Assembly: GCF_043642205.1 (NCBI RefSeq)
Contig: NZ_JBHZSG010000034.1
Location: forward strand, 1-37,850
Length of the DNA stretch: 37,850 nt
Source: Thalassotalea_A litorea
GTDB lineage: Bacteria > Pseudomonadota > Gammaproteobacteria > Enterobacterales > Alteromonadaceae
Reading direction: 5' to 3'
The position numbers and the translations under genes are program-made. How positions within the stretch are numbered: the first letter of the stretch is position 1; the number at the start of each line of letters is the position of its first letter. The notes under the pieces are model-generated. The model was not told where the DNA came from and searched no databases. It saw only the letters and a program-made list of their open reading frames with translations. Shown piece by piece: positions 8,826 through 16,784 of this stretch.

Positions 8826-10106
8826 ATGAGCAAACCAATGAATAGCCACTTATCTTTGACTACCCTGGATGAGTGGCTTTTTTATTTAGAATCTATCCAT
8901 CCTGTCGAAATCGATATGACGCTGGATAGAATTGGGGAAGTCAAGAGCCGCATGGGGATCTGCCTGGCTGATAAGCAGGTGATCACCGTTGCCGGCACTA
9001 ATGGTAAAGGCACCAGTTGTGCCTTTCTGGAAACCGCACTTAGTGATTTAGGTTTTCGGGTTGCCGTATACTCGTCACCGCACATCGAGCGATTCAATGA
9101 GCGTCTGCGTATCAACAAAGCGCTAGTCAATGATCAAGCGCTTATTCAGGCGTTCAGAGACATTGAAAGCGCCAGAGCGGACATATCTTTGACCTACTAT
9201 GAATACACAACGCTTGCGGCCTTACTCATTTGCCAACACACAGAACTTGATTTTGTGATTTTAGAAGTTGGATTAGGTGGACGTCTGGATGCCACCAATA
9301 TCGTGGATGCTGATATTTCAGTGATCACCAGTATTGATTTAGATCATCAACAATTGCTGGGAAACGACAGAGCAAGCATTGGCCTGGAAAAAGCCGGCAT
9401 ATGCCGACCGGGTCGTCCGGCGGTTATCGGTGAGCCCGATTTACCGGAACCGGTCGGACTATATCTTAGTAAGCTAGGTTGCCAGGGGTATTATCGAAAT
9501 CAGGCGTTTTTCCACCAACCAGACGGAAACAACCAGGGCTATTGGCAGTGGCAAACTGAAAATGTCACGATTTCAGGGCTGAAAGCGCCTGCAATCCCAA
9601 AGGACAATGTCGCTACCGGGTTGATGACATTATCGTTAGTGTCTGCAGATATCGCCGCTCAATTAAATACCACAAGGGTGAATCGCTGGATTGACAGTAC
9701 CCAAGTCGAAGGGCGAACACAATTGGTTGCACGAGCACCGGATATAATTCTGGATGTAGCGCACAACCCCCATGCAGCAAGGCATTTGGCTAAGGTTATT
9801 GAAGAAAAAAAATACTCAAAAGTACACGCGATTGTTGGCATGTTAGGGGATAAAGATATCGCTTCAACTCTGGCCGCCTTGAAAGACCAGGTCAACGTCT
9901 GGTACCCGGTTACCCTTAACGTACCTCGTGGTGCAACCGCAAAAATACTGGTAAATGAGTTACAAAATATCAATGTGAGCAGTAATGGCTTTGACAATGT
10001 ATCGGATGGCTTTAAAATAGCAAAAGAAAATGCGAATAAAAACGACATGATCTTAGTGTTCGGTTCTTTTTTTACCGTCGCTGAATTTAAAAAATCATGC
10101 ATCTAA
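8826..10106 (+). CDS. folC: Bifunctional dihydrofolate / folylpolyglutamate synthase
   Basis: FolC ligates glutamate to dihydropteroate and then extends the gamma-glutamyl tail of folates, using ATP. The protein has the Mur-ligase-like ATP loop GTNGKGTS (about 57-64), the SSPHIERFNERLRI segment, the metal/ATP site EVGLGGRLDATN, and the C-terminal VAHNPHAARH motif. I start at ATG 8826 (MSKPMNS), giving 426 residues; a TTG at 8820 directly after the accD stop could add two residues. Its tight spacing to accD and to the next gene indicates one operon accD-folC-dedD. Confidence 0.94.
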   Translation: MSKPMNSHLSLTTLDEWLFYLESIHPVEIDMTLDRIGEVKSRMGICLADKQVITVAGTNGKGTSCAFLETALSDLGFRVAVYSSPHIERFNERLRINKALVNDQALIQAFRDIESARADISLTYYEYTTLAALLICQHTELDFVILEVGLGGRLDATNIVDADISVITSIDLDHQQLLGNDRASIGLEKAGICRPGRPAVIGEPDLPEPVGLYLSKLGCQGYYRNQAFFHQPDGNNQGYWQWQTENVTISGLKAPAIPKDNVATGLMTLSLVSADIAAQLNTTRVNRWIDSTQVEGRTQLVARAPDIILDVAHNPHAARHLAKVIEEKKYSKVHAIVGMLGDKDIASTLAALKDQVNVWYPVTLNVPRGATAKILVNELQNINVSSNGFDNVSDGFKIAKENANKNDMILVFGSFFTVAEFKKSCI

Positions 10107-10115
10107 GGAGCCCCT

Positions 10116-10787
10116 TTGTCGACGCCATTTCAAAATAGATTGGTAGGTACCATTATTGTTGCTGCGGTCGCGGTGATATTTTTACCTGAATTCCTCGATG
10201 GCGAGAAAAAAGCCTATCAGTCCCAGTTTGAACAAATTCCAGAGGCTCCTGACGCTCTCACGGTCGTTGAGATCCCGGGCATGAACGCAGAGGCTTTGAT
10301 AGACAAATCTAAACCTGAGCCTTTAAGTAAAGAAACACCACTTGATGAAGAGCCGGCCAAGGTAGCATCCCCGTCTTCTTCAAAAACCCCGCTTGTTAAC
10401 GACAATGGTCAGCAGACAACGGTTACCCACGCAGCCAAAAATAATCCATTAGCGAAAGATAAAACGGTAGTTGCTAAGGCGACAACAACGGTGACTCAGC
10501 AACAAGCTAAGCCGCAAGTGAGCAACAAAGTCACAGGTAAGGCGGCCGGTTGGGTGATTCAGTTAGGCAGTTTCCGTCATAAAAACAACGTGGAACAGTT
10601 ACAGCAAAAACTGCGTGACGCAGGTTATACGGTTTTTACCCGTCCGGTAAAAACCCAGGCAGGGACCTTGACTAAAGTGTTTATCGGACCTGCGGTGAAT
10701 AAAGGGCTGTTGGAAGCAGAATTGAGCAAACTTAAGACATTGACGGGTGTACAGGGACGAATTGCGAAGTTTGATCCCACCAGTTAA
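10116..10787 (+). CDS. dedD: DedD-like SPOR-domain division protein
   Basis: The 223-residue protein has a short cytoplasmic start, one membrane helix at about 10-24, a low-complexity Pro/Ser/Thr/Lys-rich linker and a C-terminal SPOR domain from about residue 144 (GWVIQLGSFRHKNN to the end). SPOR domains bind glycan strands stripped of stem peptides at the septum; DedD is a non-essential helper of cell constriction in E. coli. The start is TTG at 10116. It is well supported by a Shine-Dalgarno taaggag at 10104-10110 that overlaps the folC stop codon, which implies translational coupling. An imperfect hairpin follows the gene. Confidence 0.88.
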   Translation: MSTPFQNRLVGTIIVAAVAVIFLPEFLDGEKKAYQSQFEQIPEAPDALTVVEIPGMNAEALIDKSKPEPLSKETPLDEEPAKVASPSSSKTPLVNDNGQQTTVTHAAKNNPLAKDKTVVAKATTTVTQQQAKPQVSNKVTGKAAGWVIQLGSFRHKNNVEQLQQKLRDAGYTVFTRPVKTQAGTLTKVFIGPAVNKGLLEAELSKLKTLTGVQGRIAKFDPTS

Positions 10788-10806
10788 TTCTTTGTTTTTG
10801 GCTAAG

Positions 10807-10842
10807 CAAACACAATGCCCAAGCAAGCGTTGGGCGCGTTTG
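10807..10842 (+). repeat. Nested inverted repeat between dedD and cvpA
   Basis: An inner stem gcccaa (10817-10822) / ttgggc (10830-10835) with loop gcaagcg is enclosed by caaac (10807-10811) / gtttg (10838-10842). No clean T-run follows, so it is either a weak terminator of the accD operon or an RNA or operator structure for cvpA-purF. It does not match a full PurR operator. Confidence 0.45.
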
Positions 10843-10912
10843 TTGGCTGGGTTTTGAATCACTTTGTTTACATTAAATTGCCACAAATGATTAGTATGTA
10901 AAGCACGGATTC

Positions 10913-10921
10913 TGTTAGAAT
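10913..10921 (+). promoter_or_regulatory. Extended -10 promoter for cvpA-purF
   Basis: TGT followed by TAGAAT (10913-10921) matches an extended -10 element with one mismatch in the hexamer. No good -35 is seen at 16-18 bases upstream. The predicted start of transcription is about 10928, some 23 bases before the cvpA start codon. Confidence 0.45.
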
Positions 10922-10950
10922 GCGCCGCGTAACGAATAGGATGACGACAA

Positions 10951-11433
10951 ATGGTTTGGGTTGACTACCTGATATTGATTGTGATCAGTGTTTCTATGCT
11001 GATCTCCTTGGTGAGAGGGTTTGTTAAGGAAGCAATCTCATTAGCGATTTGGGTATGTGCATTTTTTGTTGCCAGTACTTTTTATCAACAATTAGCCGGA
11101 TACCTCGTCAACATTCAGGATGACGTTCTGCGTAACGCAGCGGCCATCGGCATATTATTTGTTGCAACCTTAATACTGGGCGCCATGATCAATTACATCA
11201 TAGGCCAACTGGTAGATAAAACGGGATTAACAGGAACTGATCGAGTACTCGGGTTAGTGTTTGGGGCGTTGCGCGGCGCATTAGTTGTCAGTGCAGCTCT
11301 TTTCTTCCTTGATGTATTTACACCAGTCCCTTCTTCGGACTGGTGGCAGGGATCAAAGTTAATACCCGAATTTAGGGTGGTGATTGAGTGGTTTTTTGCT
11401 TACGTTGAATCCTCATCAAGCTTTCTATCTTAA
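10951..11433 (+). CDS. cvpA: CvpA family inner-membrane protein
   Basis: The 160-residue protein has four predicted membrane helices (about 4-22, 26-46, 62-84 and 100-122) and the family N-terminus MVWVDYLILIVISVSMLISL with LVRGFVKEA. CvpA is named from its need for colicin V production in E. coli; its general role appears to be in envelope homeostasis and bile or antimicrobial tolerance, with no known reaction. It sits 27 bases before purF, the classical cvpA-purF operon. Size and topology fit the family. Confidence 0.92.
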   Translation: MVWVDYLILIVISVSMLISLVRGFVKEAISLAIWVCAFFVASTFYQQLAGYLVNIQDDVLRNAAAIGILFVATLILGAMINYIIGQLVDKTGLTGTDRVLGLVFGALRGALVVSAALFFLDVFTPVPSSDWWQGSKLIPEFRVVIEWFFAYVESSSSFLS

Positions 11434-11460
11434 TTAAGATATTTTCGGAGAATATATTTC

Positions 11461-12978
11461 ATGTGTGGTATTGTTGGCATTGTAGGCCAGTCGCCCGTTA
11501 GCCAAGCTCTATATGATGGTTTAACCGTTATTCAACATCGAGGACAAGATGCAGCCGGTATTGTTACGATAAGTGATAACACCTTTAGGCTTCGTAAAGC
11601 GAATGGTTTGGTAAAAGATGTATTTCACACCCGCCATATGCTGCGATTGCAAGGCGACATAGGCATTGGCCATGTTCGTTACCCTACTGCTGGTACTTCC
11701 AGCTCATCAGAAGCTCAACCCTTTTACGCAAACTCTCCTTACGGTATTTCTTTAGCTCACAATGGTAATCTGACCAATGCGGAAGAGCTGAAATCCTGGT
11801 TATTTAATAAAGCTCGTCGTCACGTTAATACCACGTCTGACTCTGAACTATTGCTTAATATTTTCGCTCACGAATTGCAGCAGGCCAAAAATCTGGAATT
11901 AACCGCAGAAGATATTTTTCATGCGGTAGGGCAGGTCCATAACCTGGTGCGCGGCGCATACGCGACAGTGGCTCTGGTGATTGGTCATGGTATGGTTGCC
12001 TTCCGTGACCCGCACGGTATCCGTCCGTTAGTGTTCGGGAAGCGCGAAACGGAAAAAGGTATGGAGTATATGGTTGCATCCGAGTCAGTGGCTTTAGATG
12101 CCTGTGACTTTGAATTTATTCGCGATGTGGCACCGGGTGAAGCGATTTATATTACCGAAGATGGTCAACTGTTCTCAAGTCAGTGTGCACAGAACCCAAC
12201 GTACAACCCATGTATTTTTGAATTCGTGTATTTCGCACGTCCGGATTCGACCATTGATAAAATGTCGGTCTATGCCTCTCGTGTTGAAATGGGTACCATG
12301 CTTGGCAAAAAGATTGCCCGGGAATGGGATGATCTGGATATCGATGTTGTTATTCCTATCCCTGAAACCTCGAATGATATTGCCTTACAAATTGCTCATC
12401 ATTTAAATGTTCCTTATCGCCAGGGATTTGTGAAAAATCGCTATGTCGGTAGAACCTTTATTATGCCAGGGCAGGCGGAACGTAAGAAATCCGTTAAGCG
12501 TAAACTGAATGCGATTTCGGAAGAGTTTAAAGGCAAGAATGTCTTATTAGTGGATGACTCGATTGTTCGTGGAACAACATCAGAGCAAATTATTGAAATG
12601 GCACGTAATGCCGGTGCTAAAAAAGTGTATTTCGCCTCTGCTGCACCGGAAGTTCGCTTTCCAAATGTCTATGGCATCGATATGCCATCCGCTACGGAAC
12701 TGATTGCTCATGGCCGTGAACTTGAAGACATTTGTGAGCTGATTGGTGCCGATAAACTGATTTTCCAGGATCTTAAAGATTTAGTGGCAGCGGTCGGTAA
12801 AGGCAACAGAGACATAAAAGCGTTTGAAACGTCTGTATTTAACGGTAGCTATATTACCAATGACATCGATCATAGTTATCTTGAGAAGTTGGATGCAATG
12901 CGCAATAACGAAAGTAAAGAAGCTTCAGATAAAGAAGCGGATTCGATTCTAGACTTACACAATGAAGGCAGCGAATAA
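11461..12978 (+). CDS. purF: Amidophosphoribosyltransferase
   Basis: PurF makes 5-phosphoribosylamine from PRPP and glutamine, the first committed step of purine synthesis. After Met removal the N-terminal nucleophile is C2 (MCGIVGIVGQ), the mark of class II glutamine amidotransferases, with HRGQDAAGI and the oxyanion residues in AHNGNLTN (about 100-107). The C-terminal phosphoribosyltransferase domain carries the PRPP loop VLLVDDSIVRGTTS (361-374). Length (505) equals that of E. coli PurF. No propeptide is present. A very strong terminator ends the operon. Confidence 0.97.
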   Translation: MCGIVGIVGQSPVSQALYDGLTVIQHRGQDAAGIVTISDNTFRLRKANGLVKDVFHTRHMLRLQGDIGIGHVRYPTAGTSSSSEAQPFYANSPYGISLAHNGNLTNAEELKSWLFNKARRHVNTTSDSELLLNIFAHELQQAKNLELTAEDIFHAVGQVHNLVRGAYATVALVIGHGMVAFRDPHGIRPLVFGKRETEKGMEYMVASESVALDACDFEFIRDVAPGEAIYITEDGQLFSSQCAQNPTYNPCIFEFVYFARPDSTIDKMSVYASRVEMGTMLGKKIAREWDDLDIDVVIPIPETSNDIALQIAHHLNVPYRQGFVKNRYVGRTFIMPGQAERKKSVKRKLNAISEEFKGKNVLLVDDSIVRGTTSEQIIEMARNAGAKKVYFASAAPEVRFPNVYGIDMPSATELIAHGRELEDICELIGADKLIFQDLKDLVAAVGKGNRDIKAFETSVFNGSYITNDIDHSYLEKLDAMRNNESKEASDKEADSILDLHNEGSE

Positions 12979-13000
12979 ACTCAATAAAAGAGATTCGTTG

Positions 13001-13038
13001 TAAACAATAAAGGCGCCATAGGGCGCCTTTATTGTTTA
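13001..13038. terminator. Strong bidirectional terminator after purF
   Basis: A perfect 17-bp stem (13001-13017 with 13022-13038) encloses the loop atag. A-rich and T-rich flanks allow function in both directions, as expected between the convergent purF and Yip1-family genes. Confidence 0.88.
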
Positions 13039-13073
13039 TCGGGTTTCAGATACCTGTTCAATCCTGACCAGCC

Positions 13074-13673
13074 CTAGCCGGTAAATTCAGGACCAAAACC
13101 TAACGTCCAGGCCATTGCGGTTGCTGCAAGTACGCACACTAACAATACTAAGCCACAGGTCACTACTGAGCTGGCGTAAATAAACCCTTTCTCTTGTGGA
13201 ATATGCATCAGGATTGGCGTACCTGAATAAAGTAGGTAAACCGAATATGCAACGGCAATCATACCGGCAATCGAGAATACCCATAAAACAGGGTAGAGCG
13301 CGGCAATACCGACCATCAGCACAGGTGTAGAGGCGTAAGCGGCCAATTCCAGTGATTGAGATAAATTCGGTTGCGCATCAAAGGTTTTTGCCATCCAATG
13401 GATCAGGCCAGTTAATGCCATCATCGATAAGATAATCGCGCAGTACATAGATGCGGACAGTAACATGGCACTGGATTTGGTCAACATTATTGGATCGCCG
13501 GCACCAATTTTCCAGCCGATATGTGCAGCGGCAAAGTAACCGCATATTGAAGGTATTAATGCCACTATTAGGATGTGAGCCATGCTATAGGCAATACCCT
13601 CATGGCGAGAATCTATTTCGTTCCATTCTTGTTGCGGGTGGGCGTACAAGCCCCAGATATGATTTAGGATCAT
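13074..13673 (-). CDS. Yip1-family multi-pass membrane protein
   Basis: The 199-residue protein has about five hydrophobic helices (roughly 28-48, 65-88, 106-124, 126-148 and 166-190). The N-terminal amphipathic segment MILNHIWGLYAHPQQEW is typical of bacterial Yip1/DUF1282-type proteins such as YohC. It carries a conserved helix with LTGLIHWMAKTF and the LELAAYASTPVLM stretch. Their function in bacteria is not established. The gene stands alone, converging on purF. Family call is by pattern recognition rather than by a single catalytic motif. Confidence 0.75.
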   Translation of the reverse strand: MILNHIWGLYAHPQQEWNEIDSRHEGIAYSMAHILIVALIPSICGYFAAAHIGWKIGAGDPIMLTKSSAMLLSASMYCAIILSMMALTGLIHWMAKTFDAQPNLSQSLELAAYASTPVLMVGIAALYPVLWVFSIAGMIAVAYSVYLLYSGTPILMHIPQEKGFIYASSVVTCGLVLLVCVLAATAMAWTLGFGPEFTG

Positions 13674-13930
13674 TGTCTTCTTCCTCTTTCGCTATCCCCA
13701 GATAAGCATCAACTACATACATATGCTCGCTGTTGTCGCCTTTATTATTGTGGTTTTATTATATTTTTATTAAGGCACAGTTATATTTATGTAGTATGTA
13801 CAAGAAATAATCAAGACTTGTTTGAAAATTGTGCGCTATTCCTGTTTTAGATCAAAGCTTCTGCGGTATGGTTGAAGACCTCATTGGTTTATCTATGACG
13901 TCGCGGTTTGTTGATACTAGAGGATAGATA

Positions 13931-14215
13931 TCAGGCGCGTTTGATACGAGTGACTTTCATGTATTCAAATTCGATTGTAGCAACCGTTTCGGTTGCCCGG
14001 TAGAAGGTGATATTGACTTTTTGGCCCACGAGGCTTTGGTACATTTTCTTGCGCCGGTATTTAAACGCAACGGTGTAGTCTTGAACCATGAGTGTATTTA
14101 ACACCCATTCACCATCTTCCCTTTGTACGTGCGAGGTTACGGTGGCATCATCTAACTGGTTTAGGGAGTGATGCTTTTCAAGCATCTGTTTTACTTGTTT
14201 GGTTTGCCTTTTCAT
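13931..14215 (-). CDS. Unrecognised 94-residue basic protein
   Basis: I do not recognise this protein. It is 94 residues, has no signal peptide or membrane helix, and is rich in Lys/Arg at both ends (MKRQTKQVKQM, VTRIKRA). The middle alternates charged and beta-type residues (GEWVLNTLMVQDYTVAFKYRRKKMYQ, shown only in part by these motifs: residues 35-60), suggesting a small beta-rich fold. It lies downstream of the aldehyde dehydrogenase gene but is separated from it by a strong hairpin terminator, so it is probably its own unit. Codon use looks like the neighbours. Real gene likely; function unknown. Confidence 0.6.
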   Translation of the reverse strand: MKRQTKQVKQMLEKHHSLNQLDDATVTSHVQREDGEWVLNTLMVQDYTVAFKYRRKKMYQSLVGQKVNITFYRATETVATIEFEYMKVTRIKRA

Positions 14216-14237
14216 AACGGTACCTGGTCAAATAATG

Positions 14238-14261
14238 AAAAAGCGCCTTGCGGCGCTTTTT
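14238..14261. terminator. Intrinsic terminator after the aldehyde dehydrogenase
   Basis: A perfect 10-bp stem, aaaaagcgcc (14238-14247) with ggcgcttttt (14252-14261), encloses the loop ttgc. It lies just past the minus-strand aldehyde dehydrogenase stop. Confidence 0.82.
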
Positions 14262-14305
14262 GATGTTTAAAAGCATAGATGTGCCATTGAACTGTGCCAA
14301 TTCGC

Positions 14306-15673
14306 TTAGCGAATTTTCTTAAGAAAGTTTAGTTTCCAGTCTTTATAAGGGGCAAATCGCACGGGGATATCGGCCACGAAAGGACGCTTTAATACCGACT
14401 TTAAATGCGAGAAATTGTCAAAGCCGGATTTCCCCGAGTATTGACCCATGCCGCTAGAACCCGTACCACCAAATGGCAAATCAGGTACGGCATTGAACAT
14501 GATAACGTCATTAATGCACTGACTGCCGGCACTGATTTCATCTTGCCATTGTTGTTTTTGATCTTTGTCTTTGGTGAAGATATAAGCCGATAACGGTTTA
14601 TCGCGCTCAATCACAAATTGTTTTGCGCTGGCAAAATCTTCAATGCAGTAAATTGGCAGAATTGGACCAAAGATTTCTTCGGTCATTAACTTTGAATCAA
14701 GCTCTGGGTTCACCACTATAGTCGGTTCAATATAGCAATCTTCCAGGGAGTGGTTACCACCATGCACAATGTCTGCATTTTCCAGATAACTGATCAATCG
14801 TTCGGTGTGGCGCGGGTTGATGATTTTGCCGTAACTTTTGCTTAATTGCGGGTTATCACCAAACATGCTTTTAACTTCTTTGGTTAGGGCATCGACTAAA
14901 GGTTTTAACATGTATTTGTGGGTGAGCACATAATCAGGCGCAATACAGGTTTGACCGGCATTCATCCATTTCCCCCAGGCAAGGCGCTGGGCGGTGATTT
15001 TCATATTAGCACTTTGGTCGATATAAACCGGACTTTTACCGCCCAGCTCTAGTGTTACCGGCGTCAGATGCTTAGCCGCGGCGCTCATCACTATTCGGCC
15101 AACATGACCGTTGCCCGTATACATAATATGGTCGAATTTTAAATCCAACAATAGTGTCGACTCTTCAACGCCACCTTCAACAACAGTAACGGCCTGCTTG
15201 TCTAGATACAGTGGAATGATAGTCGCTAATAATTTGGAAACGTTTTCGGCCATTTCCGAGGGTTTTATGATCGCACAATTACCTGCTGCGATGACAGCGA
15301 TTAGCGGTGCCAATACCAATTGCAACGGGTAATTCCAGGCGCCCATAATTAAAACGCTACCCAGAGGCTCAGGCACTATGTATGAAGATCCAGGCTGTGC
15401 GACGATAGGCGTCGAAACTTTGCGAGGTTTGGCCCACTTTTTCAGGTGTTTAATGGTGTGGTCCACATCGCCGGTCACATAAGAAACTTCGGTGACCCAG
15501 GATTCCTGCTCTGGTTTACCTAAGTCTTTTTCTAATGCATGGATGATTTCGGCTTCATGGTTGATCACCATTGCCTTGATTTGTTCTAACTGAGATTTAC
15601 GCCAGTGTAGATCACGCGTAACGTTGGTTTGAAAATAGCGACGTTGTTCGTCGAGTATATCTTGATAGTTCAC
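14306..15673 (-). CDS. Class 3-like aldehyde dehydrogenase (coniferyl/fatty aldehyde type)
   Basis: The 455-residue protein oxidises an aldehyde to the acid with NAD(P)+. Catalytic residues are visible: N114 in GAWNYP, E209 in LELGGKSP and C243 in NAGQTCIAPD, plus EEIFGPILPI and a C-terminal LPFGGTGSSGMG segment. The short length and the NYP/QTCIAPDY motifs place it with ALDH3-like enzymes, often annotated coniferyl aldehyde dehydrogenase; a medium or long-chain fatty aldehyde is an equally likely substrate. No strong C-terminal membrane anchor is seen. A TetR gene on the same strand 82 bases upstream may control it. Confidence 0.88.
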   Translation of the reverse strand: MNYQDILDEQRRYFQTNVTRDLHWRKSQLEQIKAMVINHEAEIIHALEKDLGKPEQESWVTEVSYVTGDVDHTIKHLKKWAKPRKVSTPIVAQPGSSYIVPEPLGSVLIMGAWNYPLQLVLAPLIAVIAAGNCAIIKPSEMAENVSKLLATIIPLYLDKQAVTVVEGGVEESTLLLDLKFDHIMYTGNGHVGRIVMSAAAKHLTPVTLELGGKSPVYIDQSANMKITAQRLAWGKWMNAGQTCIAPDYVLTHKYMLKPLVDALTKEVKSMFGDNPQLSKSYGKIINPRHTERLISYLENADIVHGGNHSLEDCYIEPTIVVNPELDSKLMTEEIFGPILPIYCIEDFASAKQFVIERDKPLSAYIFTKDKDQKQQWQDEISAGSQCINDVIMFNAVPDLPFGGTGSSGMGQYSGKSGFDNFSHLKSVLKRPFVADIPVRFAPYKDWKLNFLKKIR

Positions 15674-15755
15674 AATAAACTTCCTGGATAATAATGTACG
15701 TTTTGATTTTATGATTAATCACAGGAGAGGTAGTGGGGGTGGTCGTCGCTATGGA

Positions 15756-16412
15756 TTAGGTTTTTAGCCCCATCACCCAGCTAAGTTGACGTTTGACCAG
15801 CATCCTGATTTCACTCATCTTAACGCTTTGTGGGGGTAAAGGTAAATACATATACTGAATTCGTGTGAACGCGATCATCATTAATTCAGCATTGATACTA
15901 GGATCGATTTGATTGAAATAACGACAAAGCTTTATAAAAGGTTGTTTTAACTGGTGAATATGTGAAAAGGCAGTATCTTTCAACTCTTCATTGAACATCA
16001 TTTCGGTAAAAAATATCTGTTCTACCGCCAATCCCGTTGGCCGGTTGATGATATTGTCATACATATGTCGTGCGGCGATGTCACTGAGTTGCTCGCATAG
16101 CAATTTACGGACACTGACTTTACGACGCTCTGCAGCAGTATAACTCTCTACCAGGGTAAATCCCCGTAGCCACTGACTGCTATTGTCGGCGACAAATCGC
16201 GCAGCGCTCAATTGTATCGCTTCGCCGATCAGCTGCTTGATATCAACAAAATAATAGGTGGTAAGCGAAAGCTGGATTTGTGCTTGCTGTGCGACAGCTC
16301 GATGTGTTGTCCCTTTGATACCGAACTTTGCAATAACCTCAATGGCGGCATTGAGGATTCTTTCCCGGGTCTGTTCACCTTTAGGACTTTTCTTCAAACT
16401 TGTCCGTGCCAT
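15756..16412 (-). CDS. TetR-family transcriptional regulator
   Basis: The protein (218 residues from this start) has the TetR N-terminal helix-turn-helix: GEQTRERILNAAIEVIAKFG, then GTTHRAVAQQAQ and the recognition helix ending TTYYF (about 10-55). The C-terminal ligand domain is divergent, so the inducer cannot be read. I start at 16412 (MARTSLKK) because AGGG lies nine bases upstream; the ATG at 16421 has the same AGGG directly adjacent, too close to serve. The gene lies upstream of the aldehyde dehydrogenase on the same strand and divergent from dbpA. Control of the dehydrogenase is an inference from position. Confidence 0.85.
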   Translation of the reverse strand: MARTSLKKSPKGEQTRERILNAAIEVIAKFGIKGTTHRAVAQQAQIQLSLTTYYFVDIKQLIGEAIQLSAARFVADNSSQWLRGFTLVESYTAAERRKVSVRKLLCEQLSDIAARHMYDNIINRPTGLAVEQIFFTEMMFNEELKDTAFSHIHQLKQPFIKLCRYFNQIDPSINAELMMIAFTRIQYMYLPLPPQSVKMSEIRMLVKRQLSWVMGLKT

Positions 16413-16707
16413 AATATACATCCCTGATACTGTTTTTATTGGCTTGTGAGGTTTGTAAGTACCACCATAATACCTTCTAAAAAAATAGGCAACGGTTTTA
16501 TTTAGGGCGCGTTAAGCTGCATATCGGATCGTTTCGCCACGGCAGAGAATACGTATATAGAGCATAGTGTTATAGGGTATGACTATGGTTTAAATTGAGG
16601 TCTGTAGCCAATTACCGCATTGATATTAGTTATGGGTGAAGAATAATACGTTTTTTTTAATAAAAACGTTGCACGTGGATTGTCACACCCTTGATTGAGA
16701 CAAATTC

Positions 16708-16739
16708 AAAGCCGAGGAAAATCCGTTTTCATCGGCTTT
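16708..16739 (+). terminator. Hairpin upstream of dbpA, terminator-like
   Basis: An outer 8-bp stem aaagccga (16708-16715) / tcggcttt (16732-16739) continues, after one mismatch, into gaaaa (16717-16721) / ttttc (16726-16730) with loop tccg. It lies just upstream of the dbpA -10 element, and could insulate dbpA from upstream transcription or act in regulation. Confidence 0.55.
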
Positions 16740-16743
16740 TGTC

Positions 16744-16752
16744 TGGTATACT
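16744..16752 (+). promoter_or_regulatory. Extended -10 promoter of dbpA
   Basis: TGG then TATACT (16744-16752) forms an extended -10 element with a near-consensus hexamer. No good -35 is seen. Transcription would start at about 16759, downstream of the ATG at 16695 and upstream of the GTG at 16785, which supports the later start codon. Confidence 0.5.
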
Positions 16753-16784
16753 TGGCTTTTATTATTCCTGTTATTGGCGAACCC

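Larger units (their letters stand above)
16413..16784. other. Divergent intergenic region, tetR / dbpA
   Basis: This region holds the promoters of both genes. Two inverted repeats stand out: acgttttt (16648-16655) / aaaaacgt (16662-16669), and the hairpin at 16708-16739 described separately. Either the first repeat or others nearby could be a TetR operator, but no site is convincing. The stretch is open in the dbpA frame from 16695, but I treat this as untranslated. Confidence 0.4.

Noticed and set aside
9659..10102. 147-codon open frame on the minus strand
   Set aside because: It lies wholly inside folC, antisense to a well-supported gene, and its Ser/Thr/Cys-rich product looks like a shadow translation.
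10807..10842. PurR operator before cvpA-purF
   Set aside because: The repeat does not match the ACGCAAACGTTTGCGT-type palindrome; only a gtttg half is shared.
16695..16784. N-terminal extension of dbpA
   Set aside because: Not part of the DbpA family, hydrophobic, and encoded across a hairpin and the probable promoter.
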